DNA of 64,000 nucleotides from Anaerostipes amylophilus (GTDB taxonomy: Bacteria; Bacillota; Clostridia; Lachnospirales; Lachnospiraceae), in contig NZ_JAOQJG010000001.1 in assembly GCF_025567365.1 (NCBI RefSeq), forward strand, positions 62,001 to 126,000, given 5' to 3'. Below, piece by piece: positions 51,848 through 60,176 of the stretch; position 1 is the stretch's first letter; each line of letters opens with the position of its first letter. The notes beneath the pieces were generated by a model, which saw nothing but the letters and a program-made list of their open reading frames with translations, was not told the DNA's origin and did no database searches. Position numbers and translations under genes: made by a program.

Positions 51848-52330
51848 TCAAAAAATTTTATTTATCAGCCAGATTCCTGTTTTGGTCTTAAAAATCTTGT
51901 TTTTTACGGACTCAATTGTCTCTTTGGAACTTTGTTCTTCCGCAAGATTTACAAGGAAATCTGCTTCTACAAGAATCTGATAGTCGATTCCATCGATTTG
52001 ATCATATGTGTGATGATGTCCGATCAGATAGCAGACTCTCTCTATTTTTGTTTTATCGTACTGTAAGTCTTTCAACATCTTCTGCGCGATTGCTGGTCCT
52101 TCAATCTCCTGATATTTTCCTGCACTGCTGTTATATTTTTCTTCGCTTATTTTGATCCCAATATCGTGTGTTAATGCAGCCACTTCAAGAATATCTAAAG
52201 TTTTCTTATCTAATCCTTCCTGTTCTCCGATCAGTTTCGCATATGCGTGTACTTTCAGGAAATGCTGGATTCTCTTTGGGTCTCCTTTGTAATAATCGAT
52301 CATTGCTGTTGTCACTTGATTTTTGTCCAT
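51848..52330 (-). CDS. HD-domain phosphohydrolase
   Basis: A 160-residue metal-dependent HD hydrolase. RIQHFLKVHAYAKLIGEQE has the first His, VAALTHDIGIKIS the His-Asp pair (near 57-58), and YLIGHHHTYDQIDGIDYQILVEADFLVNL the later metal ligands and Asp. Such proteins often act on nucleotides; the substrate is unknown. The stop codon sits close to the tRNA promoter, so the 3' end overlaps that region. Confidence 0.85.
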   Translation of the reverse strand: MDKNQVTTAMIDYYKGDPKRIQHFLKVHAYAKLIGEQEGLDKKTLDILEVAALTHDIGIKISEEKYNSSAGKYQEIEGPAIAQKMLKDLQYDKTKIERVCYLIGHHHTYDQIDGIDYQILVEADFLVNLAEEQSSKETIESVKNKIFKTKTGIWLINKIF

Positions 52331-52374
52331 CTGTCCAATCCCCTTTGATACTTTCTTATTTAATATCTTCTTAT

Positions 52375-52875
52375 TTAATATTTTCTGAAAAAGCTAAATA
52401 GTCTTTTTTTATTTAATATCCTGATTGCTCTGTCTGCATCTTCTGCTCGTAATCCACCTGTACAAAAATCTGTCTTTACCAGATGCTTATCAAATCCATG
52501 TCTATGCCATTCGTAGTCTCCATCATCTAATATGACAAATCCTTCAATCTTCTCTTCGCACTTATCTAACCAGTCTTTGATCTCGTCTTCTCTTCTTCCA
52601 CTGCTTAGATATTCTGTCTTATCTATGATCTTTAGATCGTATTTTGCTAAAATATCAACCAGGATCTGGCACCAGTCCTGTACTGCATCACTGTGTTCTG
52701 CCCATCCATATCTCCAGGAAGATGATAAAACGATCTTGGCTCCTGTTGCATCTACGATTTTCTTCAAATTCTTAATATTCTCCTCGTCTACGGAGATCAA
52801 TTGGGCATCTTCAGATTTTTCAAATAACTGCTGCGAATTTAATACTCCATCTACGTCCAGAAATATAACTTTCAT
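52375..52875 (-). CDS. HAD-superfamily protein (RNA-repair-type HAD domain)
   Basis: A 166-residue HAD-like protein. VIFLDVDGVLNSQ has the catalytic DxD, SSWRYGWAEH follows at the second motif and FVILDDGDYEWH at the acidic fourth motif. The pattern matches the HAD domain found in so-called Swiss-army-knife RNA repair proteins, although here it stands alone. The start is 52875 with a purine-rich GGGGG site nine bases upstream; the frame opens at 52914 without a site. Function not assigned. Confidence 0.75.
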   Translation of the reverse strand: MKVIFLDVDGVLNSQQLFEKSEDAQLISVDEENIKNLKKIVDATGAKIVLSSSWRYGWAEHSDAVQDWCQILVDILAKYDLKIIDKTEYLSSGRREDEIKDWLDKCEEKIEGFVILDDGDYEWHRHGFDKHLVKTDFCTGGLRAEDADRAIRILNKKRLFSFFRKY

Positions 52876-52963
52876 GTCTTTATTCCCCCTTTTACCTTTA
52901 CGGCTATAAGACATGGTCCTTGTTGAGTATTATACTCTCTTTTCTCGAAAACGTAAATCCTTT

Positions 52964-53881
52964 TCAAATTTGCTCATTTATAATATTTTCTAATCCACCC
53001 TCAATTGCCCAATTCTTAAATTCCTGCATCTGTTCTTTCGTGTACAATTTAGGATTTTCTTCAAAACAGTATTCTTTATCTACCAAATGATATTTGGCTT
53101 CTGCCAGTGGATTATAGTTTAAGATTTCATAAGAAACATACTGATAGATTCCATTTAAATATTTTGCAATCCCTTTGATGTTCTCTCTGGTTGCAGTCAT
53201 GCCTGGGATCATCGGTGTTCTTATGATTACTTTGTTTCTATTTGATGTCTCTAGTAAGTATCTGATATTCTCTTTGATCTTGCGATTTGAAACCCCTGTA
53301 TAATGCATATGATCTTTCTCTGTTGCTAACTTAAGGTCTGCAAAGATACGATCTAAATATGGAAGAATTTCTTTGATCACTTCCTGCTCTGCATAAAGAG
53401 ATGTCTCAATCGCAGTGTGGATTCCTTCTTTTTTACATGCTTTTAACAGCTCTTTTGTAAACTTCCACTGTAAAAGTGGTTCCCCACCTGAGATCGTAAC
53501 CCCGCCGTTTCCGTGGCGGTAAAATGGATTATCTTTGCGGATTTCTTCCATAACCATCTCCACAGTCATCTCTCTGGAATCCATAGCGATCGCTCCCGTT
53601 GGACACCACTCAATGATCGTATTCCAGTCTTCATTTTTGTCAGGATGAAGATGAATCTGGTCTTCTTCCAGTGTAACTCCGTGTTCTTTTGATTTAGCAA
53701 TACAAGTTTTACAATGTATGCATCGATTTTCAAAATAGATTGGTCTTTTGCGAATGGAAATTCCTTCTGGATTCTGACACCACACACATTTTAAAGGACA
53801 TCCCTTTAAAAAGACTGTAGTACGGATCCCATCTCCGTCGTGCGTTGAAAATCTACGAATATCAAATACTTTTCCTGTCAT
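52964..53881 (-). CDS. Glycyl radical enzyme activating protein
   Basis: A radical SAM activase (305 residues) that makes the glycyl radical on the enzyme encoded just upstream. FLKGCPLKCVWCQNPEG has the CxxxCxxC cluster that binds SAM; GNGGVTISGGEPLLQ and ADLKLATEKDH follow. The ferredoxin insert has CIHCKTC and later CPTGAI, i.e. four cysteines for one auxiliary cluster, where most group members carry eight for two. The start is the ATG at 53881, nine bases after GGAG; an upstream in-frame ATG at 53968 lies in the glycyl radical enzyme. The stop of that gene overlaps by a few bases of leader. Confidence 0.92.
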   Translation of the reverse strand: MTGKVFDIRRFSTHDGDGIRTTVFLKGCPLKCVWCQNPEGISIRKRPIYFENRCIHCKTCIAKSKEHGVTLEEDQIHLHPDKNEDWNTIIEWCPTGAIAMDSREMTVEMVMEEIRKDNPFYRHGNGGVTISGGEPLLQWKFTKELLKACKKEGIHTAIETSLYAEQEVIKEILPYLDRIFADLKLATEKDHMHYTGVSNRKIKENIRYLLETSNRNKVIIRTPMIPGMTATRENIKGIAKYLNGIYQYVSYEILNYNPLAEAKYHLVDKEYCFEENPKLYTKEQMQEFKNWAIEGGLENIINEQI

Positions 53882-53882
53882 C

Positions 53883-56237
53883 TTAAATATCTCCATAACT
53901 TGTTCTTGCGATGATCTCATTTTGCAGTTCATCGGCAAGTTCTGTAAAGTAGGCTGTGTAACCTGCAACTCTGACAGTCAATCCACGATATTGTTCTGGA
54001 TTCTTCTTTGCTGCAAGCAGGTCTTCTTTTCTTACTACATTAAACTGGATATGTGGAATCTCAAGATCAACAAAAGTTCTTAAGAAATTCGCAAACTTAT
54101 CAATTCCTGTCTCTGTCTTAAAAAATTCTGGAAGGAATTTCATATTCAACAATCCACCATTCGTTGTCAATGTCTTATCTAATTTGGATACAGATTTTAA
54201 TACGGCTGTTGGTCCTTTGATATCTCTTCCATATACTGGAGACATTCCTCCATCTGCCAGTGGCTCCCCTGCGTATCTTCCATCTGGAGTTGCCCCGACA
54301 TTTTCACCCATTGGTACATGAGCTGATACGGTATACATACCTGTGTGATATGGACCATTTCGATAATTCTTAAATGTTCTTAATCGATTCTTGAAATAAT
54401 CTGCCCATTTTGTTCCCTGTTTATCAACTTCATCAATATCATTTCCGTATTTTGGAACTTTATTAACGCACATGGCTCTTAAGATTTCATATCCTTCAAA
54501 ATTGTTCTTTAATGCATCAAGCATTTCTTTTTGTGTGCATCTTTTTTCATCATACACCAGCTGCTTAATCGCAGCAAGGCTGTCTGCCAGATTGGCAATC
54601 TGGATCATCTGAATTCCAGATAAATTATACTTTGCTCCCCCTGCTGTGACATCCATTCCATTTTCCATGCAGTTCTCAATAGAAGCTGATAAGAATGGAG
54701 ATGGAAGAAGATCAATATGTGCCTTCTCTACTTCTTCACATGCAAGGATCATCTTATCCATAAAATAATTAATCTGTTTCTTGAATGCTGCTTCCAAGTC
54801 TTCAAATGTCTCGTATGTTTCAAGATTTCCATAATCTGGTGCGATCTTTTCTCCGGTTAAGAGACATGTTCCACCAGTTAATGTGACTTCCAATGCTTTG
54901 TTCAAGTTAAACATTGCAGAGTCACTCCATCCAAGGTTATTTCCCTGTGTTGTTAATTCTACACATCCTACGATCGCGTAGTCTCTGGCATCTTTTTCTT
55001 CGATTCCTAATTCTTGAATAGATGGGATCACTGCCTTATCATTAAAGAATTGTGGCATTCCGCTTCCTTTGGCTACGACTCTGACTGCTTCTTTTAATAA
55101 CTCATCCGATGTTCCTTCGTGAAGTCTGACAGAAAGATTTGGTTGTGGAAGTCCTAAGTGCTTCTGTGATTCTAAGAATAAGAAAGAAAGATCATTATAT
55201 GTATCATTTCCATTTTCATCCTGCCCACCGATCGCAATATTAAATCCGATTGGGAATCCAGCGAAATATTTAGCTCCGTGAGAATTTCTCATGTATACGA
55301 TCTCATTAAATTTCAGCCATAAGCATTCAATGATCTCTAATGCCTGCTGTTTATCTAAGATTCCATCTTTGATATCTTTTTCATAATAAGGTGCTAAATG
55401 TCTGTCTAATCTTCCTGGTGAAAATGAAGATGCATTGGATTCCATCTGTAAGATAACAAATAAAAACCATGTAGACTGCACTGCTTCGTGGAATGTCTGT
55501 ACTGGTCTTTCAGAAATATTCTTACAGTTTCTGGCTACTTTGATCATTGTTTGTTTTCTTGTTTCATCTGATTCATTTTCTGCCATATCCATGATCAGAT
55601 CGTGATAACGGACCATAAAATGTTTGGCACCTTCCATAACGATCTTAACACTCTCATAGAAGTCTTTCTGCCCTTCTTTACATGTCTTTAATTTTTCTTC
55701 TGCCTGATCAAGTAGTCCCTGTGGTCCCATCTTTAACCATTTTACACAGTTTGGACAGATATGTCCTTGTGCATGGTCTTTCTGATTGATCTTTACAACT
55801 TTAGCGATCTCGTTGATCTCTTTTCCATATCTCTGGTTCAGGACATCTTCTAAGGATTTTCCTTCCCAATATGGTTTGATGTCTTTGCGGAATGTTTCAA
55901 TATCTTCTTGATGCACATTGAAACGATCCTGCGGTCTTGTTGGAAGTGTTTCAAATTCTTTATCGACCCATGTACTTCCACTCTCCGGAAATACAACTCC
56001 ATAACGGACTCCGGCTGTACGATTTCCAACGATCAGCTCATCCGGTTCTACACGAATCTCCATCTGTTCTAATGCTGCCTTTAAAGATTTGGCTCTCTGG
56101 ATGATTCTTGGATCATCTTCATTTTCCTGATATGTTTTTGTGATGATCAGTGCCTGCTCAATTGATGCATATCTTGGCTCTGACAACATTTTATCTTTTA
56201 AATCTTTGATTCGTTGTGTCTGATATAATCCATCCAT
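53883..56237 (-). CDS. Glycyl radical enzyme (PflD/YbiW-like; dehydratase or lyase)
   Basis: A 784-residue glycyl radical enzyme of the pyruvate-formate-lyase superfamily. The glycyl site is Gly759 (TVRVAGYTAYFT), and the cysteine-Glu motif VGCVEL gives Cys425 and Glu427. The Glu suggests a dehydratase- or lyase-type reaction rather than pyruvate-formate-lyase (which has two Cys). In the glycerol-dehydratase His281-Ser282 position the sequence has Ser270-Ser271 (ESNASSFSPGR), so it is not a standard glycerol dehydratase. E. coli YbiW-type enzymes (reported to act on anhydroglucitol-6-phosphate) are a possible comparison; I cannot confirm it. Gene order regulator, enzyme, activase on one strand; 22 bases from the regulator. 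Confidence 0.88.
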   Translation of the reverse strand: MDGLYQTQRIKDLKDKMLSEPRYASIEQALIITKTYQENEDDPRIIQRAKSLKAALEQMEIRVEPDELIVGNRTAGVRYGVVFPESGSTWVDKEFETLPTRPQDRFNVHQEDIETFRKDIKPYWEGKSLEDVLNQRYGKEINEIAKVVKINQKDHAQGHICPNCVKWLKMGPQGLLDQAEEKLKTCKEGQKDFYESVKIVMEGAKHFMVRYHDLIMDMAENESDETRKQTMIKVARNCKNISERPVQTFHEAVQSTWFLFVILQMESNASSFSPGRLDRHLAPYYEKDIKDGILDKQQALEIIECLWLKFNEIVYMRNSHGAKYFAGFPIGFNIAIGGQDENGNDTYNDLSFLFLESQKHLGLPQPNLSVRLHEGTSDELLKEAVRVVAKGSGMPQFFNDKAVIPSIQELGIEEKDARDYAIVGCVELTTQGNNLGWSDSAMFNLNKALEVTLTGGTCLLTGEKIAPDYGNLETYETFEDLEAAFKKQINYFMDKMILACEEVEKAHIDLLPSPFLSASIENCMENGMDVTAGGAKYNLSGIQMIQIANLADSLAAIKQLVYDEKRCTQKEMLDALKNNFEGYEILRAMCVNKVPKYGNDIDEVDKQGTKWADYFKNRLRTFKNYRNGPYHTGMYTVSAHVPMGENVGATPDGRYAGEPLADGGMSPVYGRDIKGPTAVLKSVSKLDKTLTTNGGLLNMKFLPEFFKTETGIDKFANFLRTFVDLEIPHIQFNVVRKEDLLAAKKNPEQYRGLTVRVAGYTAYFTELADELQNEIIARTSYGDI

Positions 56238-56259
56238 AGTCTTTGTCCTTTCTATTTTT

Positions 56260-57027
56260 CTATATGATCTTTGTCTGATATTCTTCTAATTTCTTCTTAA
56301 TTTCCTCTGAAAGTTCCTTCTCACAGATAACTCCTTCTATGTCATTAAAGGTAGCATATACATAGTTCGCTTTAAAATCAAACTTATTACTTTCCATAAC
56401 AAGATAGCACTGACTGCTTTTTTGTACTGCATCACGTTTCATAATGCCGTCTTCCGGAACATACGTCGTGATCACATTATTGAAAAGATCCGCACCTACA
56501 ACGCCCATAAAACAAATATCAAATCGGAAATTTTCCATCATCTGTCTCGTTAATTCACCTAAAAATCCATTCTGACTGCGATTAAACTGTCCACCAAGCA
56601 AAATAAAATTTACATTTTTTGTTGTTGTAAATAATTCTGCTATATCAAGCATGCAGCTTACCACTGTAATCTGAAGTTCTCTTTTTATAATTTCTTTTGC
56701 CAATTCAATATTCGTCGTTGATGTATCAAGAAATATCATATCTCCATTACGAATCAACTCAACTGCTTTTTTTGCAATCTGTTGTTTTTCTTTTATATTC
56801 TTATCTTTTCTTGTCGATACAATATTATTATGTCCTGGATGCAATGTATCAGGGCGAACCGCTCCACCATATGTTCTTTTTAAAAGGTTCTTTACCTCCA
56901 TACTTGCCAGATCTTTACGAATACAATCCTCTGTTACTTCAAAGCGTTTGCTTAGATCCTTTACTTTCACTTTTTCATTTTCTTCTAGCAAACGTAATAT
57001 TTCCTGATGTCGTTCTTCTACAAACAT
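56260..57027 (-). CDS. DeoR-family transcriptional regulator
   Basis: A 255-residue regulator with a DeoR helix-turn-helix at residues about 6-58 (EERHQEILRLLEENEKVKVKDLSKRFEVTEDCIRKDL, then LLKRTYGGAV) and a DeoR sugar-phosphate-binding domain with VSTRKDKNIKEKQQIAKKA, MIFLDTSTTN, TVVSCMLDIAE and LLGGQFNRSQNGFLGEL. Such regulators usually sense phosphorylated sugars. It heads the glycyl radical enzyme operon, 22 bases ahead, and has a TTGACA/TAAAAT promoter about 100 bases upstream. Confidence 0.93.
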   Translation of the reverse strand: MFVEERHQEILRLLEENEKVKVKDLSKRFEVTEDCIRKDLASMEVKNLLKRTYGGAVRPDTLHPGHNNIVSTRKDKNIKEKQQIAKKAVELIRNGDMIFLDTSTTNIELAKEIIKRELQITVVSCMLDIAELFTTTKNVNFILLGGQFNRSQNGFLGELTRQMMENFRFDICFMGVVGADLFNNVITTYVPEDGIMKRDAVQKSSQCYLVMESNKFDFKANYVYATFNDIEGVICEKELSEEIKKKLEEYQTKII

Positions 57028-57129
57028 TCTTTTTTGTTCCTCCTGTTATAAGATCATGTCATTTTTGAAGCATATTTTGACAACATATATAAATTTCCGT
57101 TTCTTTATTGATTTTTATTGCTATTTATT

Positions 57130-57157
57130 ATTTTATATTATTTTCATCAATTGTCAA
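57130..57157 (-). promoter_or_regulatory. Promoter of the DeoR-glycyl radical enzyme operon
   Basis: TTGACA (57152-57157) and TAAAAT (57130-57135) on the minus strand with a 16-base spacer. The leader to the DeoR start is about 95 bases. Confidence 0.6.
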
Positions 57158-57270
57158 GTCACTACTTTCTCGACTATTTTAAATGACAAATTTTTTATAC
57201 ATAAAATACGGAATTTTACAAATACTAAATTAGAATTTTATTCATTGTTCTAAGGAGGTTTGATTTTATT

Positions 57271-57477
57271 ATGGGAAATAAAGTTCTTGATTGCACAGCT
57301 TTGACTCTTACGATCATTGGTGCTATTAACTGGGGACTGATCGGATTCTTTCGGTTTGATCTGGTGGCATTTTTGTTTGGTGATATGAGTTGGTTGTCAC
57401 GTGTGGTTTATGCACTTGTGGGATTGTGTGGATTGTATATGCTGGCGTTTTACCAACATTGTGGGGATGATGCATAA
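57271..57477 (+). CDS. DUF378 family small membrane protein
   Basis: A 68-residue protein with two hydrophobic helices (LTLTIIGAINWGLIGFF and VVYALVGLCGLYMLAFY). The first half, including ALTLTIIGAINWGLIGFFRFD, is the DUF378/YuzA family signature. Function unknown. An AAGGAGG site lies twelve bases before the ATG. It is not clearly connected to either neighbour. Confidence 0.85.
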   Translation: MGNKVLDCTALTLTIIGAINWGLIGFFRFDLVAFLFGDMSWLSRVVYALVGLCGLYMLAFYQHCGDDA

Positions 57478-57492
57478 ATAAAGGTTATGATA

Positions 57493-57527
57493 GAAGATTA
57501 TCCATATGATTCATATGGATAATCTTC
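57493..57527. terminator. Long palindrome after DUF378 gene
   Basis: A 17-bp stem (57493-57509 with 57511-57527) around a single central base, so a 35-bp nearly perfect palindrome. It lies 15 bases after the DUF378 stop. The T tract downstream is short, so it could be a terminator or mRNA 3' end stabiliser. Confidence 0.5.
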
Positions 57528-57643
57528 ATAACTTTAGTTTATTGGCATCTTGAATTGAAAATTTATCTCCTTGTCAAGAAACATCTTTTGACATAGAATA
57601 TTGTTTGTAACTGGATTCTTTACTTTTAGAAAGGACGAGATAA

Positions 57644-58210
57644 ATGAAAGTTTTATTATTAAATGGAAGTCCTCGCAAAGCTGGTTGCACTTTTACTGCT
57701 TTGACTGAGGTTGCAAATACTTTAAATGCACAGGGAATTGAGACTGAGATTTTTCAGGCTGGAGATCCTTCGATTGAAAATGTGAAGGTTGCAGCTAAGA
57801 TCATGGAAAAATCTGACGCTTTAGTTATTGGGTCCCCTGTTTACTGGGCTTCTCCTAGTGGTCAGATCATTGAATTTATGGATAAATTCTGTTCTCAGGC
57901 TGGTAACTTTATGCTACATAAACCTGCAGCTGCTGTAACTTCCGCACGTCGTGCTGGTACAACTGCAACTTTGGATGTTCTCTTAAAATATCTTGAATAT
58001 CATCAGATGCCTGTTGTTTCCTCAAACTACTGGAATATGGTTCATGGAAATACTCCTGAAGAAGTAAAACAGGATGAAGAAGGGCTCCAGATCATGCGTA
58101 CATTAGGAAATAACATGGCTTGGCTGCTTCGCTGTATTGAGGCTGGGGCTGCTGCCGGAGTTGAAGTTCCTGCTACTGAAGAGAAAATTAAAACAAACTT
58201 TATTCGATAA
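57644..58210 (+). CDS. NADPH-dependent FMN reductase family (flavodoxin-like fold)
   Basis: A 188-residue flavoprotein oxidoreductase. LLLNGSPRKAGCTFTALTEVANTL is the phosphate-binding loop of FMN, and ALVIGSPVYWASPSGQIIEFMDKF with the second FMN loop (SARRAGTTATLDVLL) belongs to the iron-sulfur flavoprotein/FMN-reductase family without the iron-sulfur cluster. AAAGGACGAG precedes the ATG. Substrate unknown. It ends 50 bases before the terminator shared with the etfA operon. Confidence 0.85.
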   Translation: MKVLLLNGSPRKAGCTFTALTEVANTLNAQGIETEIFQAGDPSIENVKVAAKIMEKSDALVIGSPVYWASPSGQIIEFMDKFCSQAGNFMLHKPAAAVTSARRAGTTATLDVLLKYLEYHQMPVVSSNYWNMVHGNTPEEVKQDEEGLQIMRTLGNNMAWLLRCIEAGAAAGVEVPATEEKIKTNFIR

Positions 58211-58260
58211 AATTTTGAGTTTCTTCTTATTATATAATATCTAAATATAAAAACGGAAAG

Positions 58261-58296
58261 AAAGGTCAGGCTGCCTTTAAGGCAATCTGACCTTTT
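58261..58296. terminator. Bidirectional terminator between FMN reductase and etfA
   Basis: A long stem (58261-58277 with 58281-58296; one G-T pair and one mismatch) with a 3-base loop. A-rich on one side and T-rich on the other, between convergent genes. Confidence 0.75.
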
Positions 58297-58356
58297 ATAA
58301 ATGGTGAATATACATTAAGTATAGAAACAAGCTATTTTATAAAAATAGATTTTTAT

Positions 58357-59334
58357 TTACTGTGCATCCTTGATCTTTTTGATCTCCTCGATCATAACAG
58401 GAAGCACTTTCATAACATCTCCAACGATTCCAACATTTGCTACATCAAAGATTGGTGCGTCTTCATCTTTGTTGATCGCTACGATGTATCCTGAATTCAT
58501 GATTCCTGATACATGCTGTGTTGCTCCGGAAATTCCGCAGGCAATGTATAGTTTTGGTGCAACGATCTTTCCAGACTGTCCTACCTGATGGATCTTTGAT
58601 ACCCATCCATCTTCAATGGCTGGTCTTGTTGCTCCGACAACACCGCCTAAAATGTTTGCAAGTTCTTCAACTAATGCGAAGTTTTCCTTGCTTCCCATTC
58701 CACGTCCACCAGAAACGATGACTTCTGCTTCTTCTAGGTTGATCGTTTCTGCGATTTCTTTGACGCTTTCTGTGATCTTAGCTTTGATCACATCTTCTGG
58801 TACTTTGACTTCTTTTGCAACGACTTCCCCTTCTGATGGGTTCTCAACTTTCTGGAATGCTCCAGAACGAAGAGTCGCTACCTGTGGAATACTTGTAATC
58901 TTTACATCTTCTAACACAGTTCCGCCATATAGTGGGCATGTGTATACAATTTCTCCATCTTCTGCTTTGACAGCTAAGACATCAGATGCACATCCTACAC
59001 CTAATTTCGCTGCGACTGCTGGTGCGATGTCTTTTCCATCTTGTGTTCCACCGATAAATACTGCTTCTGGATTTTCGTCTTTTACTAACTGTGTTAAAAC
59101 TGCTGCATATGCATCCAGATTATATTCTTTATAATCTTCGCTATCGACACAGATGACCTGATCGGCACCTGCCTCTGCTACTTTTTTCGCTGCATCTGCT
59201 ACACCGCTTCCGATAACAACCGCTGTGACTTTCTCAGCATGTTCTTTGGCTGGTGAGAGCATTTCTAATCCAACTTTCACTGGATTTTCTTCTGCAGTTT
59301 CTACATATACCATGATATTCTTATATTCTGCCAT
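58357..59334 (-). CDS. etfA: Electron transfer flavoprotein alpha subunit (acyl-CoA dehydrogenase operon)
   Basis: A 325-residue EtfA without the N-terminal cluster domain of the one at 27736. It begins EYKNIMVYVETAEENPVKVGLEML, has GGTQDGKDIAPAVAAKLGVGCASD in the middle and ends with the FAD-binding VSGGRGMGSKENFALVEELANILGGVVGATRP, VGQSGKIVAPKLYIACGISGATQHVSG and NKDEDAPIFDVANVGIVGD. It pairs with etfB (19 bases upstream) to form the redox partner of the acyl-CoA dehydrogenase and perhaps of the GlcD protein in the same operon. Confidence 0.94.
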   Translation of the reverse strand: MAEYKNIMVYVETAEENPVKVGLEMLSPAKEHAEKVTAVVIGSGVADAAKKVAEAGADQVICVDSEDYKEYNLDAYAAVLTQLVKDENPEAVFIGGTQDGKDIAPAVAAKLGVGCASDVLAVKAEDGEIVYTCPLYGGTVLEDVKITSIPQVATLRSGAFQKVENPSEGEVVAKEVKVPEDVIKAKITESVKEIAETINLEEAEVIVSGGRGMGSKENFALVEELANILGGVVGATRPAIEDGWVSKIHQVGQSGKIVAPKLYIACGISGATQHVSGIMNSGYIVAINKDEDAPIFDVANVGIVGDVMKVLPVMIEEIKKIKDAQ

Positions 59335-59352
59335 GTCCTTTGTTCTCCCTTC

Positions 59353-60156
59353 CTAGAATACTTTGGCATCTGCCATCATAGCGACTGCTTTTAATGCTGA
59401 ATCTTCTTCTGTTTCTTCCTGAATCTTGATTCCGGCTTCTTTCTTTGCTGGCTCATATAATTTGATCACCTGAACTTTTGCATTGTCTGCACCGACTTTT
59501 TCTTTTTCAAGATCCGCAAGATCAGCTTCTTTGATGTCACCGATTGGTTTCTTTCTGGCTGCCATTTTATTCTTGATCGTTGGGTAACGTGGATCATATT
59601 CTGGTTTTGTAACAGTAACAACACATGGTGCAGAAGCTTCTACTGTACGATATCCTTCTTCTGTTTCCTGTTTAGCTGTTACTTTGTCACCGTCTAAGGC
59701 AATTTCTGTGATATTTGTGATCACTCCGACTCCAAGTTCATCGGCTAACATGATTCCACCTTGTCCAAGTGCGGCATCTGTTGCTTCTTTTCCTGTGAAG
59801 ATCAAGTCGAATTTCTGACCATTATCTGCTTCTAATTTTGCTACTACATTTTTTAAGATATTTGCGATTCCTGTTGTGTCAGAATCTTTGAAAGCATCAT
59901 CACTTACTAAAAACGCGTGATCTGCTCCAACTGCAAGGCAGTTCTTTAAGGAGTTTTTCGCTCCTTCTTCTCCAACACATACAATGGTTATTTCTCCTTC
60001 TGAGGATTCTTTTAATCGTGCTGCCATTTCAAGAGCATAGGTGTCAAATGCATTTACAACAGGTGTAACATTGGCTAAATCCGGTGCTCCATCTGCATTT
60101 AAATGGATTTCTACAGAATCATCCGGAACCTGTTTCATACAAACTAAAATGTTCAT
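59353..60156 (-). CDS. etfB: Electron transfer flavoprotein beta subunit (acyl-CoA dehydrogenase operon)
   Basis: A 267-residue EtfB. MNILVCMKQVPDDSVEIHL is standard, VGEEGAKNSLKNCLAVGADHAFLVSD and TGKEATDAALGQGGIMLADELG hold the flavin-nucleotide region, and KPEYDPRYPTIKNKMAARKKPIG is the family's C-terminal binding loop. It follows the acyl-CoA dehydrogenase by 20 bases. The order acyl-CoA dehydrogenase, etfB, etfA is that of butyryl-CoA dehydrogenase complexes, which bifurcate electrons to ferredoxin. Confidence 0.94.
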   Translation of the reverse strand: MNILVCMKQVPDDSVEIHLNADGAPDLANVTPVVNAFDTYALEMAARLKESSEGEITIVCVGEEGAKNSLKNCLAVGADHAFLVSDDAFKDSDTTGIANILKNVVAKLEADNGQKFDLIFTGKEATDAALGQGGIMLADELGVGVITNITEIALDGDKVTAKQETEEGYRTVEASAPCVVTVTKPEYDPRYPTIKNKMAARKKPIGDIKEADLADLEKEKVGADNAKVQVIKLYEPAKKEAGIKIQEETEEDSALKAVAMMADAKVF

Positions 60157-60176
60157 TGTCTTACTCCTTCTTATTT

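Noticed and set aside
53882..53968. Upstream start of the activase at 53968
   Set aside because: It lies inside the glycyl radical enzyme gene; the ATG at 53881 has GGAG at proper spacing and matches family N-termini.
58357..60156. EtfAB at 58-60 kb as a duplicate of the lactate dehydrogenase EtfAB
   Set aside because: The EtfA lacks the cluster domain and is adjacent to an acyl-CoA dehydrogenase; it belongs to the other Etf group.
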